The position numbers and the translations under genes are program-made. Below the pieces are notes generated by a model. That model searched no databases. It was not told the DNA's origin and saw only the letters and a list, made by a program, of their open reading frames with translations. A stretch of 64,000 bases of DNA, taken from assembly GCF_900105145.1 (NCBI RefSeq), contig NZ_LT629752.1:2566001-2630000 (forward strand), written 5' to 3'. Of this stretch, positions 1-11,055 are shown piece by piece. The stretch comes from Polaribacter sp. KT25b. Lineage in GTDB: Bacteria; Bacteroidota; Bacteroidia; Flavobacteriales; Flavobacteriaceae. Positions within the stretch are counted from its first letter, which is position 1; each line of letters starts with the position of its first letter.

Positions 1-3000
1 TTCATCTTCAACAACTTTCATCCCATAAATTGCATCATTTTCTTCTATAAAGTCATTTTTATGAATTAATTGATTTTCTAAAAATAATGTATCTCCAGAA
101 TCAATAATTTTAACTTTACGCATCATTTGACGAACAACAACTTCAAAATGTTTGTCATTAATTTTTACACCTTGTAAACGATATACTTCTTGTATTTCAT
201 TTACTAAGTATTCTTGTACTGCTGATGGTCCTTGTATTCTTAAAATATCAGAAGGAGTTGTTGCTCCATCAGATAAAGGCATACCTGCTTTAATAAAGTC
301 GTTTTCTTGAACTAAAATTTGATTAGAAAGTTTTACTAAATACTTACTAACATCTCCTGTTTTAGATTCAACGATAATTTCTCTATTTCCACGTTTTATT
401 TTTCCGAAAGAAACAACACCATCAATTTCTGAAACCACAGATGGATTAGAAGGATTACGTGCTTCAAACAATTCTGTTACACGTGGTAAACCTCCAGTAA
501 TATCTCCTGCTTTACCAGATTTTCTAGGAATTTTCACTAATGTATGTCCAGCAACAACTTTATCTCCATCACTAACCATTAGATGAGCACCTAAAGGTAA
601 ACTGTAAGAACGTAAAGCATTACCATCATTATCTTCAATAATTAAAGAAGCAATCAATTTCTTGTTTTTAGAATCAATCATTACTTTTTCTTGAAAACCT
701 GTTTGTTCATCAATTTCTACAGAGTAGTTTACACCTTGCTCTAAATTGTCAAACTTAACTTTACCTCCAAATTCAGAAACAATTACACCGTTAAATGGAT
801 CCCATTGCACAACTACATCTCCTTTTTTAATAGATTTTCTTTCTTTATCAAAAATGATAGATCCATAAGGAAGTATATTCGTACTTAAAGTAATATCTGT
901 TTTTTTGTCAATAATTTTAATCTCTGCAGTTCTAGAAATTACAATATCAATTTCTTTACCGTCACTATCTTTACCTACAACGGTTCTTAAATCATCTATA
1001 ACTACTCTACCTTCATGCTTAGCAATTAATTTATTATCTTCTGATATGTTACCTGCAACCCCACCAACGTGGAAAGTACGTAATGTTAATTGAGTACCAG
1101 GTTCTCCAATTGATTGTGCAGCAATTACACCTACAGACTCACCAATTTGAACTTTATTACGAGTAGATAAACTTTGACCATAACATTTAGAACAAATTCC
1201 TCTTGAAGATTCACAAGTTAAAGCAGATCTTACTTCAACAGCATCAATTCCAGAAGCTTCAACTCTATCAGCTAATTTAGATGTTATAGATTGGTTAGCT
1301 TCTAACAATAATTCGTCTGTAACAGGATCAAAAACATCATTTAAAGAAACTCTTCCTTCAATTCTGTCTGATAAAGATTCTACAATCTCATCATTTTTCT
1401 TTAAAGCACTAACTTCTAAACCTCTTAATGTTCCACAATCTTCTTCATTAATAATAACGTCTTGAGAAACATCTACTAATCTACGAGTTAAATAACCAGC
1501 ATCCGCAGTTTTTAAAGCTGTATCGGCAAGTCCTTTACGCGCACCGTGAGTAGAAATAAAGTATTCAAGAATTGATAAACCTTCCTTAAAGTTAGAAAGA
1601 ATCGGATTCTCAATAATTTCTCCACCACCAGCTGTAGATTTTTTAGGTTTTGCCATTAATCCACGCATACCTGTTAACTGACGAATTTGTTCTTTAGAAC
1701 CCCTTGCACCAGAATCAAGCATCATATATACTGAGTTGAAACCTTGTTGATCTTCACGTAAACGCTTCATAGATAATTCAGTTAATCTGTTGTTGGTAGA
1801 ACCCCAAACATCAATTACCTGATTGTAACGCTCTTTTTGCGTTAACATACCCATATTATAATTACCTACAATTAAATCAACTTCTTTATTAGCTTCATCT
1901 ATCATAGATTGTTTTTCATTAGGAATAATAATATCTCCTAATGAGAAAGATAAACCACCTTGAAAGGCAAATTTATATCCCATATTTTTTATATCATCTA
2001 AGAAATCTCCAGTAGTAGGAATATCAGTAGCTTTTAAAATACCACCAATAATGCCACGTAAGTTTTTCTTAGTTAATACTTCATTGATATAACCAGCAGC
2101 AGCAGGAACTTTTTCATTAAATAAAACTCTACCAACAGTAGTTTTTATAATTCTTGTTACTTGCTCTCCATTCTCATCAACATCTTGAGTTCTTACTTTA
2201 ATTCCAGCATTTAAGTCAACACTTTCTTCGTTAAAAGCAATTGTAACTTCTTCTGGTGAATAGAAAGTTAATCCTTCTCCTTTAATTGGTACTTCTGGAG
2301 TAGAAATTCTTTCTTTTGTCATATAATATAAACCAAGTACCATATCCTGAGAAGGAACAGTTACTGGCGCACCATTTGCTGGGTTTAAGATATTATGAGA
2401 ACCTAACATTAATATTTGTGCTTCTAAAATAGCTTCTGGTCCTAATGGTAAGTGAACAGCCATTTGATCCCCATCAAAATCGGCATTAAATGCAGAACAC
2501 GCTAATGGGTGTAACTGTATTGCTTTACCTTCAATTAATTTAGGTTGAAATGCCTGAATACCAAGTCTGTGTAAAGTAGGAGCCCTGTTTAATAAAACTG
2601 GATGTCCTTTAATTACATTTTCTAAAATATCCCAAACAACTGGTTCTTTTCTGTCTATTATTTTCTTAGCAGATTTAACTGTTTTTACGATACCTCTTTC
2701 AATTAATTTTCTAATAACAAAAGGTTTGTAAAGTTCAGCTGCCATATCTTTTGGGATACCACATTCTGATAATTTTAATTCTGGTCCAACAACAATTACA
2801 GAACGTGCAGAATAATCAACACGTTTTCCTAATAAATTCTGACGGAAACGTCCTTGTTTACCTTTTAATGAATCTGATAAAGATTTTAAAGGTCTGTTAG
2901 ATTCAGTTTTTACTGCTGATGATTTACGTGTGTTATCAAATAATGAATCTACAGATTCTTGTAACATACGTTTTTCATTACGTAAGATAACTTCAGGAGC

Positions 3001-3909
3001 TTTTATCTCAACCAATCTTTTTAAACGATTGTTTCTAATAATAACTCTTCTATATAAATCATTTAAATCTGAAGTTGCAAAACGACCTCCATCTAATGGA
3101 ACTAAAGGACGTAATTCTGGTGGAATTACTGGTATAGCCTTCATAATCATCCATTCTGGATGATTTTCTCTATTTTTTTGAGAATCTCTAAATGCTTCAA
3201 CAACATTTAAACGTTTTAATGCTTCAGTTTTACGTTGTTTAGACGTTTCTGTATTTGCTTTATGTCTTAATTCAAAAGATAAACCATCTAAATCGATACG
3301 TGCTAATAAATCAATTAAACATTCAGCACCCATTTTAGCAATAAACTTATTAGGGTCAGAATCATCTAAATATTGATTATCTTGAGGTAGCTCATCTGCA
3401 ATATCTAAATATTCTTCTTCTGTTAAGAAATCCATTTTTTGTAATGGTTCTCCTTCTGGATTTTTAGCAATACCAGGTTGAATTACTACGTATCTTTCGT
3501 AGTAAATAATCATATCTAACTTTTTAGATGGTAAACCTAAAAGGTAACCCATTTTGTTAGGTAATGATCTAAAGTACCAAATATGAGCTACAGGAACAAC
3601 TAAATTAATATGCCCTACTCTATCTCTACGTACTTTCTTTTCTGTTACTTCTACTCCACATCGGTCACAAACAATACCTTTGTAACGAATTCTTTTGTAC
3701 TTTCCACAAGCACATTCATAATCCTTTACAGGACCAAAAATACGCTCACAAAATAAACCATCTCTTTCTGGTTTATGTGTACGGTAATTTATAGTTTCAG
3801 GTTTTAAAACTTCACCTTTAGAAATTTCTAAAATAGCTTCTGGTGATGATAAACCTATTGAGATTTTGTCAAACTTTTTTACAGTGTACTTCTCTTGATT
3901 TCTTGCCAT
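1..3909 (-). CDS. rpoC: DNA-directed RNA polymerase subunit beta' (3' end outside window)
   Basis: Catalytic beta' subunit of RNA polymerase, the last gene visible in the tRNA-tuf-rpoBC operon. It starts at the ATG at 3909 ([10 protein letters not shown]) and stays open for 1303 codons to the left edge, so about the last tenth of the protein is missing. The N-terminal zinc ribbon has Cys66, Cys68, Cys81 and Cys84. The Mg-binding NADFDGD motif is at residues 475-481 with Asp477, Asp479 and Asp481 intact. A second cysteine cluster ([11 protein letters not shown]) lies near residue 900. At the edge the frame still reads typical beta' C-terminal sequence ([13 protein letters not shown]). It follows rpoB after 91 bases that contain a perfect stem-loop. 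Identification is certain. Confidence 0.98.
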   Translation of the reverse strand, partial: MARNQEKYTVKKFDKISIGLSSPEAILEISKGEVLKPETINYRTHKPERDGLFCERIFGPVKDYECACGKYKRIRYKGIVCDRCGVEVTEKKVRRDRVGHINLVVPVAHIWYFRSLPNKMGYLLGLPSKKLDMIIYYERYVVIQPGIAKNPEGEPLQKMDFLTEEEYLDIADELPQDNQYLDDSDPNKFIAKMGAECLIDLLARIDLDGLSFELRHKANTETSKQRKTEALKRLNVVEAFRDSQKNRENHPEWMIMKAIPVIPPELRPLVPLDGGRFATSDLNDLYRRVIIRNNRLKRLVEIKAPEVILRNEKRMLQESVDSLFDNTRKSSAVKTESNRPLKSLSDSLKGKQGRFRQNLLGKRVDYSARSVIVVGPELKLSECGIPKDMAAELYKPFVIRKLIERGIVKTVKSAKKIIDRKEPVVWDILENVIKGHPVLLNRAPTLHRLGIQAFQPKLIEGKAIQLHPLACSAFNADFDGDQMAVHLPLGPEAILEAQILMLGSHNILNPANGAPVTVPSQDMVLGLYYMTKERISTPEVPIKGEGLTFYSPEEVTIAFNEESVDLNAGIKVRTQDVDENGEQVTRIIKTTVGRVLFNEKVPAAAGYINEVLTKKNLRGIIGGILKATDIPTTGDFLDDIKNMGYKFAFQGGLSFSLGDIIIPNEKQSMIDEANKEVDLIVGNYNMGMLTQKERYNQVIDVWGSTNNRLTELSMKRLREDQQGFNSVYMMLDSGARGSKEQIRQLTGMRGLMAKPKKSTAGGGEIIENPILSNFKEGLSILEYFISTHGARKGLADTALKTADAGYLTRRLVDVSQDVIINEEDCGTLRGLEVSALKKNDEIVESLSDRIEGRVSLNDVFDPVTDELLLEANQSITSKLADRVEASGIDAVEVRSALTCESSRGICSKCYGQSLSTRNKVQIGESVGVIAAQSIGEPGTQLTLRTFHVGGVAGNISEDNKLIAKHEGRVVIDDLRTVVGKDSDGKEIDIVISRTAEIKIIDKKTDITLSTNILPYGSIIFDKERKSIKKGDVVVQWDPFNGVIVSEFGGKVKFDNLEQGVNYSVEIDEQTGFQEKVMIDSKNKKLIASLIIEDNDGNALRSYSLPLGAHLMVSDGDKVVAGHTLVKIPRKSGKAGDITGGLPRVTELFEARNPSNPSVVSEIDGVVSFGKIKRGNREIIVESKTGDVSKYLVKLSNQILVQENDFIKAGMPLSDGATTPSDILRIQGPSAVQEYLVNEIQEVYRLQGVKINDKHFEVVVRQMMRKVKIIDSGDTLFLENQLIHKNDFIEENDAIYGMKVVEDE

Positions 3910-3940
3910 GTCTTTTAATAAGTATTCAGTTGGCAGTATA

Positions 3941-3986
3941 CAATTTTCAGTAGGTTTCGCAAATTGCTAATAACTACTGAAAATTG
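3941..3986 (-). other. rpoB-rpoC intercistronic stem-loop
   Basis: A perfect 13-bp inverted repeat (3941-3953 with 3974-3986) encloses a 20-base loop. It fills much of the 91-base gap between the rpoB stop and the rpoC start. In the transcript no U-tract follows the stem, so it does not look like a terminator. A processing or mRNA-stability hairpin is the simplest reading; that function is inferred. Confidence 0.6.
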
Positions 3987-4000
3987 GTACTGAAAAAATT

Positions 4001-7000
4001 TTATTCTTCTAATCTAACGTCTAAACCTAAACCTTTCAGTTCATGCATTAATACGTTAAACGATTCTGGTAAACCTGGTTCTGGCATAGTTTCACCTTTT
4101 ACGATTGCCTCGTAAGTTTTAGCTCTACCCATTACATCATCAGACTTAACAGTTAAGATTTCTCTTAAGATACTTGATGCACCATATGCTTCTAATGCCC
4201 AAACTTCCATCTCTCCAAAACGCTGGCCTCCAAATTGTGCTTTACCCCCTAAAGGCTGTTGAGTAATTAATGAATATGGTCCTATAGAACGTGCATGCAT
4301 TTTATCTTCAATCATGTGTCCTAACTTAATCATATAGATGATACCAACTGTTGCTGGTTGATCGAAACGTTTTCCTGTTCCACCATCATATAAGTGTGTA
4401 TGACCAAATCTTGGCACACCTGCTTCATCTGTAATTCCATTAATTTGATCTAAAGATGCTCCATCAAAAATTGGTGTTGCATATTTAGTTCCTAATTTTT
4501 GACCTGCCCAACCAAGAACAGTTTCATAAATTTGACCAATGTTCATACGAGAAGGTACACCTAACGGATTTAACACGATATCTACAGGAGTTCCATCTTC
4601 TAAGAAAGGCATATCTTCTGCTCTTACAATTCTAGCAACAATACCTTTATTACCGTGACGTCCCGCCATTTTATCACCTACTTTTAACTTACGTTTTTTA
4701 GCGATATAGATTTTAGCCAGTTTCAAGATTCCTGCTGGTAACTCATCACCTACAGAAATAGTGAATTTTTGACGACGTAAATTTCCTTGTAAATCGTTTA
4801 CCTTGATTTTGTAATTGTGAACTAATTCTCCTACTAAATCATTTAACTCTTTATCAGTTGTCCAAGATCCAGTTAAATGAATATAATCATCTACTGAGTT
4901 CAACATTTTAAGTGTATATTTTTTACCTTTTGGTAAAACTTCTTCACCTAAATCATTAAAAACACCTTGAGAAGTTTTACCACTTATAAGAGTAAATAAC
5001 TTATCAATTAACTCATCTTTTAAAGTTTCAAACTTAGATACAAAAGATGCTTCTAAAGTTGCTACTGCCTCTTTATCTCTTAATCTCTTAGTCTTATCTT
5101 TTAAAGCTCTCTTAAATAACTTTTTATCAATTACTACACCTCTTAATGATGGAGAAGCTTTTAATGATGCGTCTTTAACATCACCAGCTTTATCACCAAA
5201 AATAGCACGTAATAATTTTTCTTCTGGAGTTGGGTCAGATTCTCCTTTTGGTGTAATTTTACCAATTAAGATATCACCAGGATTTACTTCTGCACCAATT
5301 CTAATCATTCCATTTTCATCTAAATCTTTAGTAGCTTCTTCAGAAACGTTAGGAATATCATTAGTTAACTCTTCAGTTCCTAATTTTGTATCTCTAACAT
5401 CTAAAGAATACTCATCGATATGAATAGATGTAAATATATCTTCACGAACAACTTTTTCTGAAATTACGATTGCATCCTCAAAGTTATACCCTTTCCAAGG
5501 CATAAAGGCCACTTTCATATTTCTACCTAAAGCTAATTCTCCTTTTTGTGTTGCATAACCTTCACAAAGCACTTGTCCTTCTTCAACTCTATCACCTTTT
5601 TGTACAATTGGCTTAAGGTTAATATTGGTACCTTGATTGGTTTTTCTAAACTTAATTAAGTTATAAGAAACTTCATCAGAATCAAAACTTACTAGTCTTT
5701 CTTCGTCAGTTCTGTCATACTTAATTGTAATTTTATTAGCATCTACATAAGTAACTTCACCAGCACCTTCTGCATTAATTAAAATACGAGAATCTTTTGC
5801 GACTCTACGTTCTAATCCTGTACCTACAATTGGAGATTCTGGTCTTAATAATGGTACCGCTTGACGCATCATGTTAGATCCCATCAAAGCTCTATTCGCA
5901 TCATCATGTTCCAAGAAAGGAATTAAAGATGCAGAAATTGATGCAATTTGGTTTGGTGCAACATCCATATAATTTATCGCATCAGGACTAACTACAGGGA
6001 AATCCCCACCTTCACGTGCAATAACTCTATCTGTAACAAAACTTCCATCTTCATTTAACTCTAAATTAGATTGAGCGAATTTCATTCCCTCTTCTTCTTC
6101 AGCACTTAAATAAGTTGGTTCTACTGTTTCTACAACACCATCATTAACTTTTCTGTACGGAGTTTCAATAAAACCTAAGTTATTCACTTTTGCAAAAACA
6201 GAAAGTGATGAAATTAAACCAATATTTGGTCCTTCAGGAGTTTCAATTGGACATAAACGACCATAATGAGTATAGTGTACATCACGTACCTCAAAACCTG
6301 CTCTTTCTCTTGATAAACCTCCAGGTCCAAGTGCCGATAATCTACGCTTATGAGTTATCTCTGCTAATGGATTCGTTTGATCCATAAATTGAGACAATTG
6401 ATTTGTTCCAAAGAATGAATTAATTACAGATGATAATGTTTTAGCATTAATCAAATCAATAGGAGTAAAAACCTCATTGTCACGTACATTCATACGCTCA
6501 CGAATTGTTCTAGCCATACGAGCTAAACCAACACCAAATTGACCTGCTAATTGCTCACCAACAGTTCTTACACGTCTATTAGATAAGTGATCGATATCAT
6601 CAACTTCTGCTTTAGAATTGATTAATTCAATTAAATATTTAATAATCGTAATAATATCAAGCTTAGTTAATACTTTTTGATCAATTGGTTCATTTAATTG
6701 AAGTTTAGTATTCATTCTAAAACGACCTACTTCACCTAAATTATATCTTTGTTCAGAAAAGAATAACTTATCTATAATACCTCTTGCAGTTTCCTCATCT
6801 GGCGGTTCTGCATTACGTAATTGTCTATAAATATGTTCTACAGCCTCTTTTTCTGAGTTTGTAGGATCTTTCTGTAATGTATTATGTATAATAGCATAAT
6901 CTGCCATATGGTTATCTTCTTTATGAAGTAAAACCGTTTTAGCACCTGCATCTATTATTTCATCTATATGTTCTTTATCAAGAATTGTATCACGATCAAA

Positions 7001-7810
7001 AATGATTTCATTTCTCTCAATTGATACAACTTCTCCAGTATCTTCATCCACAAAATCTTCGTGCCAAGTTTTTAAAACTCTTGCTGCTAATTTGCGCCCT
7101 AATACTTTTTTTAATCCAGCTTTAGAAACTTTAACTTCTTCTGCGAGGTCAAAAATTTCTAAAATATCTTTATCTCTTTCAAAACCAATAGCTCTGAATA
7201 ATGTTGTAACTGGTAATTTTTTCTTTCTATCAATATAAGCGTACATTACTTGATTGATATCGGTAGCAAATTCTATCCAAGAACCTTTAAAAGGTATTAC
7301 CCTTGCTGAATATAATTTTGTACCATTTGCATGGAAAGATTGCCCAAAGAATACACCAGGAGACCTGTGTAATTGAGAAACTACAACACGCTCTGCACCA
7401 TTTATTACAAAGGTACCTGAATTTGTCATATAAGGAATAGTACCAAGATAAACATCTTGAACAATAGTTTCAAAATCTTCATGCTCTGGATCTGTACAAT
7501 ATAGTTTTAGTCGTGCTTTTAAAGGCACACTGTGGGTAAGACCTCTTTCAATACATTCTTGAATTGAATATCTTGGAGGATCTACAAAGTAATCTAAAAA
7601 TTCTAATACAAACTGATTTCTTGTATCTGTAATTGGAAAGTTATCCATGAAGGTTTTATACAAACCTTCTTCACCTCTTTCTTCTGCTTTAGTTTGAAGT
7701 TGGAAAAAATCTTGGAAAGATTTTACCTGAATATCCAAAAAGTCTGGATATTCTTTAATCATTTGCGAAGTTGCGAAGTTGATTCTTTCAGTAGTGTTTT
7801 TCGTTGCCAA
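4001..7810 (-). CDS. rpoB: DNA-directed RNA polymerase subunit beta
   Basis: Beta subunit of RNA polymerase, 1269 residues, the usual length for Bacteroidota. It starts [10 protein letters not shown] and ends near GLDVRLEE. Visible family blocks include the rifampicin-pocket region ([17 protein letters not shown]; then [13 protein letters not shown]), the [10 protein letters not shown] block, and the C-terminal [11 protein letters not shown] and [18 protein letters not shown] segments. It partners RpoC and lies in the same operon, 144 bases downstream of rplL. The rifampicin-pocket residues that can be read look wild type. Long open frames on the opposite strand inside this gene are coincidental. 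Confidence 0.99.
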   Translation of the reverse strand: MATKNTTERINFATSQMIKEYPDFLDIQVKSFQDFFQLQTKAEERGEEGLYKTFMDNFPITDTRNQFVLEFLDYFVDPPRYSIQECIERGLTHSVPLKARLKLYCTDPEHEDFETIVQDVYLGTIPYMTNSGTFVINGAERVVVSQLHRSPGVFFGQSFHANGTKLYSARVIPFKGSWIEFATDINQVMYAYIDRKKKLPVTTLFRAIGFERDKDILEIFDLAEEVKVSKAGLKKVLGRKLAARVLKTWHEDFVDEDTGEVVSIERNEIIFDRDTILDKEHIDEIIDAGAKTVLLHKEDNHMADYAIIHNTLQKDPTNSEKEAVEHIYRQLRNAEPPDEETARGIIDKLFFSEQRYNLGEVGRFRMNTKLQLNEPIDQKVLTKLDIITIIKYLIELINSKAEVDDIDHLSNRRVRTVGEQLAGQFGVGLARMARTIRERMNVRDNEVFTPIDLINAKTLSSVINSFFGTNQLSQFMDQTNPLAEITHKRRLSALGPGGLSRERAGFEVRDVHYTHYGRLCPIETPEGPNIGLISSLSVFAKVNNLGFIETPYRKVNDGVVETVEPTYLSAEEEEGMKFAQSNLELNEDGSFVTDRVIAREGGDFPVVSPDAINYMDVAPNQIASISASLIPFLEHDDANRALMGSNMMRQAVPLLRPESPIVGTGLERRVAKDSRILINAEGAGEVTYVDANKITIKYDRTDEERLVSFDSDEVSYNLIKFRKTNQGTNINLKPIVQKGDRVEEGQVLCEGYATQKGELALGRNMKVAFMPWKGYNFEDAIVISEKVVREDIFTSIHIDEYSLDVRDTKLGTEELTNDIPNVSEEATKDLDENGMIRIGAEVNPGDILIGKITPKGESDPTPEEKLLRAIFGDKAGDVKDASLKASPSLRGVVIDKKLFKRALKDKTKRLRDKEAVATLEASFVSKFETLKDELIDKLFTLISGKTSQGVFNDLGEEVLPKGKKYTLKMLNSVDDYIHLTGSWTTDKELNDLVGELVHNYKIKVNDLQGNLRRQKFTISVGDELPAGILKLAKIYIAKKRKLKVGDKMAGRHGNKGIVARIVRAEDMPFLEDGTPVDIVLNPLGVPSRMNIGQIYETVLGWAGQKLGTKYATPIFDGASLDQINGITDEAGVPRFGHTHLYDGGTGKRFDQPATVGIIYMIKLGHMIEDKMHARSIGPYSLITQQPLGGKAQFGGQRFGEMEVWALEAYGASSILREILTVKSDDVMGRAKTYEAIVKGETMPEPGLPESFNVLMHELKGLGLDVRLEE

Positions 7811-7871
7811 AAGAGAATATTTTTTTGATTAAAATCTGAATTAAAATAAAGAACGAATATATACACAAAAT

Positions 7872-7908
7872 GGTTTAGGCCTAAAAACGAATTCTTAGTG
7901 CCTAAACC
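7872..7908 (-). other. rplL-rpoB intercistronic stem-loop
   Basis: A 9-bp perfect stem (7872-7880 with 7900-7908) extends inward by four more pairs past a single bulged base at 7899. A second, weaker hairpin lies beside it at 7921-7945 (outer CCTG/CAGG, inner CACA/TGTG). No U-tract follows either hairpin in the rpoB direction. In other bacteria the rplL-rpoB gap carries a partial attenuator and RNase processing site that sets ribosomal-protein versus polymerase expression; the same role here is inferred from position. Confidence 0.55.
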
Positions 7909-7954
7909 TAAATTTGTTTTCCTGCCACACAAATGTGCAGTCAGGATTAAAAGC

Positions 7955-8329
7955 TTATTTAAGCTCTACTTCTGCTCCTGCTTCTTCTAAAGCAGCTTTA
8001 AGACCTTCTGCCTCAGCTTTAGAAATACCTTCTTTAACTGGTGCTGGTGCACTATCTACAACACCTTTAGCTTCTTTTAATCCTAACCCAGTTAATTCTT
8101 TAACTAATTTTACAACTGCTAGTTTAGAACCACCTGCTGCTTTTAAGATTACATCAAATTCAGTTTGCTCTTCAGCTTCACTTTCACCACCTGCTGCTGC
8201 CGGTCCTGCTACAACTGCTGCTGCAGCTGGCTCAATACCATATTCGTCTTTTAAAATAGTAGCTAATTCATTAACTTCTTTTACTGTTAAGTTAACTAAT
8301 TGCTCTGCGAAATCTTTTAAATCTGCCAT
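7955..8329 (-). CDS. rplL: 50S ribosomal protein bL12 (L7/L12)
   Basis: The 124-residue L7/L12 stalk protein, which binds L10 and recruits translation factors to the ribosome. The N-terminal dimerisation segment ([19 protein letters not shown]) is followed by an Ala/Gly-rich hinge at about residues 34-50. The C-terminal globular domain ([30 protein letters not shown]) is complete. It lies 50 bases downstream of rplJ, as in most bacteria. A long open frame on the opposite strand reflects the Ala-rich composition and is not a gene. Confidence 0.98.
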   Translation of the reverse strand: MADLKDFAEQLVNLTVKEVNELATILKDEYGIEPAAAAVVAGPAAAGGESEAEEQTEFDVILKAAGGSKLAVVKLVKELTGLGLKEAKGVVDSAPAPVKEGISKAEAEGLKAALEEAGAEVELK

Positions 8330-8379
8330 TTTAATTGTTTTTAAAAATTTTGTTTATTATAGTTTATTTGTGCGCGAAA

Positions 8380-8895
8380 TTATTTTTCAGATAAAGTTTT
8401 AATAATACCTGAAAGTTTTTGACCACCTGATTGTAATGCTGATACAACATTTTTAGCTGGTGATTGTAATAATCCAATGATTTCTCCAATAAGCTCTTCT
8501 CTAGATTTAATATCTACAAGAGCGTCTAATTGTTCGTCACCGATATATATAGATTCTTCTGCAAAAGCACCTTTTAATAAAGGTTTTTTAGATTTCTTTC
8601 TAAACTCTTTTATTAATTTTGCTGGTGCATTAGATGCTTCGGCAATCATCATTGATGTATTACCTTTTAATACTGATGGAAGTGTACCAAAATCTTTGTC
8701 TGATGCTTCCATTGCTTTTGCAAGTAATGTATTTTTAACAACTGATAACTGAACACCTGCTTTAAAACAAGCTCTACGTAGGTTAGAAGTATTTTGAGCA
8801 TTAAGCCCAGAAATATCAGCTAAATATACCGTATTTGTACCTGCCAATACTGCTGTTAAATCTTGTATTACTTGTGATTTCTCTTCTCTAGTCAT
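8380..8895 (-). CDS. rplJ: 50S ribosomal protein uL10
   Basis: A 171-residue stalk-base protein that anchors L7/L12 to 23S rRNA. The N-terminal rRNA-binding domain starts MTREEKSQVIQDL and the C-terminal L12-binding helix ends KLSGIIKTLSEK. It starts 19 bases after the rplA stop, so there is no room for the long L10 autoregulatory leader found upstream of rplJ in many other bacteria. Any autogenous control of this pair must therefore use another site, or act through the upstream L1-L11 genes. Confidence 0.98.
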   Translation of the reverse strand: MTREEKSQVIQDLTAVLAGTNTVYLADISGLNAQNTSNLRRACFKAGVQLSVVKNTLLAKAMEASDKDFGTLPSVLKGNTSMMIAEASNAPAKLIKEFRKKSKKPLLKGAFAEESIYIGDEQLDALVDIKSREELIGEIIGLLQSPAKNVVSALQSGGQKLSGIIKTLSEK

Positions 8896-8914
8896 AATTA
8901 TAAGTTTTAACGTA

Positions 8915-9604
8915 TTAAACAGTTTTTACTTCAACAGCAATACTAGGACTCATTGTACTAGAAATAAAAACGCTTTTTACATACGTTCCTTTTGCGGTTG
9001 TTGGTTTCAATTTAATAATTGTTTGAATTAACTCGTTCGCATTTTCTTCAATTTTCTTAGCATCAAAAGATACTTTTCCAATTGCTGCATGAACAATACC
9101 AGTCTTATCAACTTTAAAATCGATTTTACCAGCTTTTACATCTTGAACAGCTTTTGCAACATCCATAGTTACAGTACCAGTTTTTGGATTAGGCATTAAA
9201 CCTCTAGGACCTAAAATTCTTCCTAAAGGACCTAATTTACCCATTACACTAGGCATTGTAATAATTACATCTACATCAGTCCATCCTCCTTTAATTTTTT
9301 GAAGATACTCATCTAACCCAACATAATCTGCGCCAGCTTCTGTAGCTTCTGCTTCTTTATCTGGTGTTACTAATGCTAAAACTTTTACATCCTTTCCTGT
9401 TCCATGAGGTAAAGTTACTACCCCTCTTACCATTTGATTAGCTTTACGTGGATCTACTCCTAAACGAATTGCTAAATCTACAGATGCATCAAACTTTACA
9501 TTGGTAATGTCTTTGACTAGAGCTGAAGCTGTTGCTAAATCATACGATTGAGAACGATCTAACTTTGCGTGTGCTTCTTTTTGCTTTTTTGTTAATTTTG
9601 CCAT
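8915..9604 (-). CDS. rplA: 50S ribosomal protein uL1
   Basis: The 229-residue L1 stalk protein of the large subunit ([16 protein letters not shown]), which moves the E-site tRNA. The signature block [23 protein letters not shown] is present around residues 122-144. In many bacteria L1 also represses its own operon by binding the rplK leader, and a strong hairpin lies in front of rplK here. It follows rplK by 20 bases. Confidence 0.98.
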   Translation of the reverse strand: MAKLTKKQKEAHAKLDRSQSYDLATASALVKDITNVKFDASVDLAIRLGVDPRKANQMVRGVVTLPHGTGKDVKVLALVTPDKEAEATEAGADYVGLDEYLQKIKGGWTDVDVIITMPSVMGKLGPLGRILGPRGLMPNPKTGTVTMDVAKAVQDVKAGKIDFKVDKTGIVHAAIGKVSFDAKKIEENANELIQTIIKLKPTTAKGTYVKSVFISSTMSPSIAVEVKTV

Positions 9605-9624
9605 ATTACTACTTTTTATAAAGT

Positions 9625-10062
9625 TTATGCTGGTGCATTACCTTTTACTGTTAATCCCATAGAACGAGCTGTACCTGCAATCATTTTCATTGCTGAAGTA
9701 ACTTCAAAGGCATTTAAATCTACCATTTTGTCTTCTGCAATAACTTTAATTTGATCCCAAGTAACTGATGCTACTTTCTTTCTGTTTGGTTCTCCTGAAC
9801 CTTTTTTAATTTTGGCCGCTTCTAGTAACTGAACTGCTGCAGGAGGAGTTTTTACAACAAAATCAAACGATTTATCTTTGAAAACAGTAATAACCACTGG
9901 TAAAACTTTACCTTGTTGGTCTTGCGTTCTTGCATTAAACTGTTTACAAAACTCCATAATGTTAACACCAGCAGCTCCTAAAGCGGGTCCAACCGGCGGC
10001 GATGGATTCGCTGCGCCTCCCCTTACTTGTAACTTAACTACTTTACTAACTTCTTTTGCCAT
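9625..10062 (-). CDS. rplK: 50S ribosomal protein uL11
   Basis: A 145-residue protein of the GTPase-associated centre ([20 protein letters not shown]). The N-terminal proline-rich thiostrepton-site helix ([20 protein letters not shown]) and the C-terminal rRNA-binding domain ([31 protein letters not shown]) are both intact. It is the first of the rplKAJL block and is preceded by a 12-bp perfect hairpin whose base is 15 bases upstream of the start codon. Confidence 0.98.
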   Translation of the reverse strand: MAKEVSKVVKLQVRGGAANPSPPVGPALGAAGVNIMEFCKQFNARTQDQQGKVLPVVITVFKDKSFDFVVKTPPAAVQLLEAAKIKKGSGEPNRKKVASVTWDQIKVIAEDKMVDLNAFEVTSAMKMIAGTARSMGLTVKGNAPA

Positions 10063-10077
10063 TTTAAAATGTTTAAT

Positions 10078-10111
10078 GATTTGTTTTAATTTTGGAAGCT
10101 TAAAACAAATC
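10078..10111 (-). promoter_or_regulatory. Stem-loop leader directly upstream of rplK
   Basis: A perfect 12-bp stem (10078-10089 with 10100-10111) with a 10-base loop lies in the 73-base nusG-rplK gap. It ends 15 bases before the rplK ATG and has no following U-tract. L1 binding to the rplK leader is the classical autoregulatory mechanism in other bacteria. I could not match the loop to the L1-binding sequence by eye, so the role is a proposal. Confidence 0.5.
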
Positions 10112-10135
10112 GTTATTTATATACTTGTGTAACAA

Positions 10136-10684
10136 TTATATCTTTTCTACTTGCATATAACTTAATTCTAACGGTGTTTTTCTTCCAAAGATTTTCACCA
10201 TTACTTCAAGTTTACGCTTTTCTTCATTCACTTTTTCAATAGTTCCGTCAAACCCATTAAATGGACCATCTACAACTTTTACTGTTTCTCCTAAATTAAA
10301 TGGTATTGCAATGTTTTCATCTTGAACAGAAAGTTCATCAACCTTACCTAACATTCTATTAACTTCTGATTTTCTCATAGGAACAGGTTCACCACCTTTA
10401 GTTTCTCCTAAAAAACCAATAACACCAGTAATAGATTTAATAACATGAGGAACTTCTCCTGAGAGATTTGCCTCAACCATTATATAACCAGGAAAATAAA
10501 CTCTTTCTCTATTTATTTTCTTACCGTTTCTAATTTGAACCACTTTTTCTGTAGGCACAATTACTTGACTCACATAATCTGACAATCCTACTCTAGAAAT
10601 TTCTGTTTCAATATAAGCTTTTACTTTATTTTCTTGCCCACCAATGGCTCTAACAACATACCATTTCATCACTGTATCAGCCAT
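10136..10684 (-). CDS. nusG: Transcription termination/antitermination factor NusG
   Basis: A 182-residue NusG that bridges RNA polymerase to Rho or the ribosome. The N-terminal NGN domain begins with the typical KWYVVRAIGGQENKVKAYIE and contains the conserved VYFPGYIMVEA stretch. The C-terminal KOW domain (VKVVDGPFNGFDGTIEKVN; VMVKIFGRKTPLEL) is complete. The gene lies between secE and rplK, its normal context, and 11 bases after secE. Confidence 0.98.
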   Translation of the reverse strand: MADTVMKWYVVRAIGGQENKVKAYIETEISRVGLSDYVSQVIVPTEKVVQIRNGKKINRERVYFPGYIMVEANLSGEVPHVIKSITGVIGFLGETKGGEPVPMRKSEVNRMLGKVDELSVQDENIAIPFNLGETVKVVDGPFNGFDGTIEKVNEEKRKLEVMVKIFGRKTPLELSYMQVEKI

Positions 10685-10695
10685 AATTTATTCTC

Positions 10696-10884
10696 TTAAA
10701 ATAATTTGAAAAAGTTATCTAATCCAGTTTGAAAAACATAATCTATACCAGCAACAGCTAATGCAAACACAATTGTAAACACAGCTACTGTAACAGTTGA
10801 TTTTTGAGCTTCTTCTTTAGATATCCACGTCATGTGGTTATTCAATTCGACAAAAGAATCTTTGATATATTGTATAAAGTTCAT
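10696..10884 (-). CDS. secE: Preprotein translocase subunit SecE
   Basis: A 62-residue single-spanning inner-membrane subunit of the SecYEG channel. A short amphipathic helix (MNFIQYIKDSFVELNNHMTW) with the conserved W-x-S/T-K-E-E-x-x-K segment (WISKEEAQK) is followed by one transmembrane helix at about residues 31-53. Bacteroidota SecE is normally this short. It lies between tRNA-Trp and nusG. Confidence 0.96.
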   Translation of the reverse strand: MNFIQYIKDSFVELNNHMTWISKEEAQKSTVTVAVFTIVFALAVAGIDYVFQTGLDNFFKLF

Positions 10885-10904
10885 CTTACTTTTATGTTTT
10901 ATAG

Positions 10905-10976
10905 CACGGGCGGAGAGATTCGAACTCCCGACAGCTGGTTTTGGAGACCAGTGCTCTACCGCTGAACTACGCCCGT
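10905..10976 (-). tRNA. trnW: tRNA-Trp (CCA anticodon)
   Basis: A 72-base cloverleaf with a 7-bp acceptor stem (10970-10976 with 10906-10912), D-arm GTTCAGCGGTAGAGC, anticodon loop CTCCAAA and a standard T-arm (GGGAGTTCGAATCTC). The 3' CCA is not encoded. It sits between tuf and secE and is probably cut from the operon transcript. Confidence 0.97.
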
Positions 10977-10991
10977 TTCTTATTCATTGAT

Positions 10992-11023
10992 AAAGGCGTT
11001 CCGTTAAAAAACGAAACACCCTT
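10992..11023 (-). other. tuf-trnW intercistronic stem-loop
   Basis: A 14-bp stem (10992-11005 with 11010-11023) closes a 4-base loop, with three G-U wobbles when transcribed from the minus strand. It lies 33 bases downstream of the tuf stop and 16 bases upstream of tRNA-Trp. Transcript sequence after the stem is not U-rich, so a processing or mRNA 3'-end stabiliser for the abundant tuf message is more likely than a full terminator. Confidence 0.55.
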
Positions 11024-11055
11024 ATAATTTGTTTATTAATAAACTAATATTTTTA

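Noticed and set aside
7914..8402. A 162-codon plus-strand open frame opposite rplL
   Set aside because: It is the reverse complement of the Ala-rich L7/L12 gene; composition explains the absence of stops.
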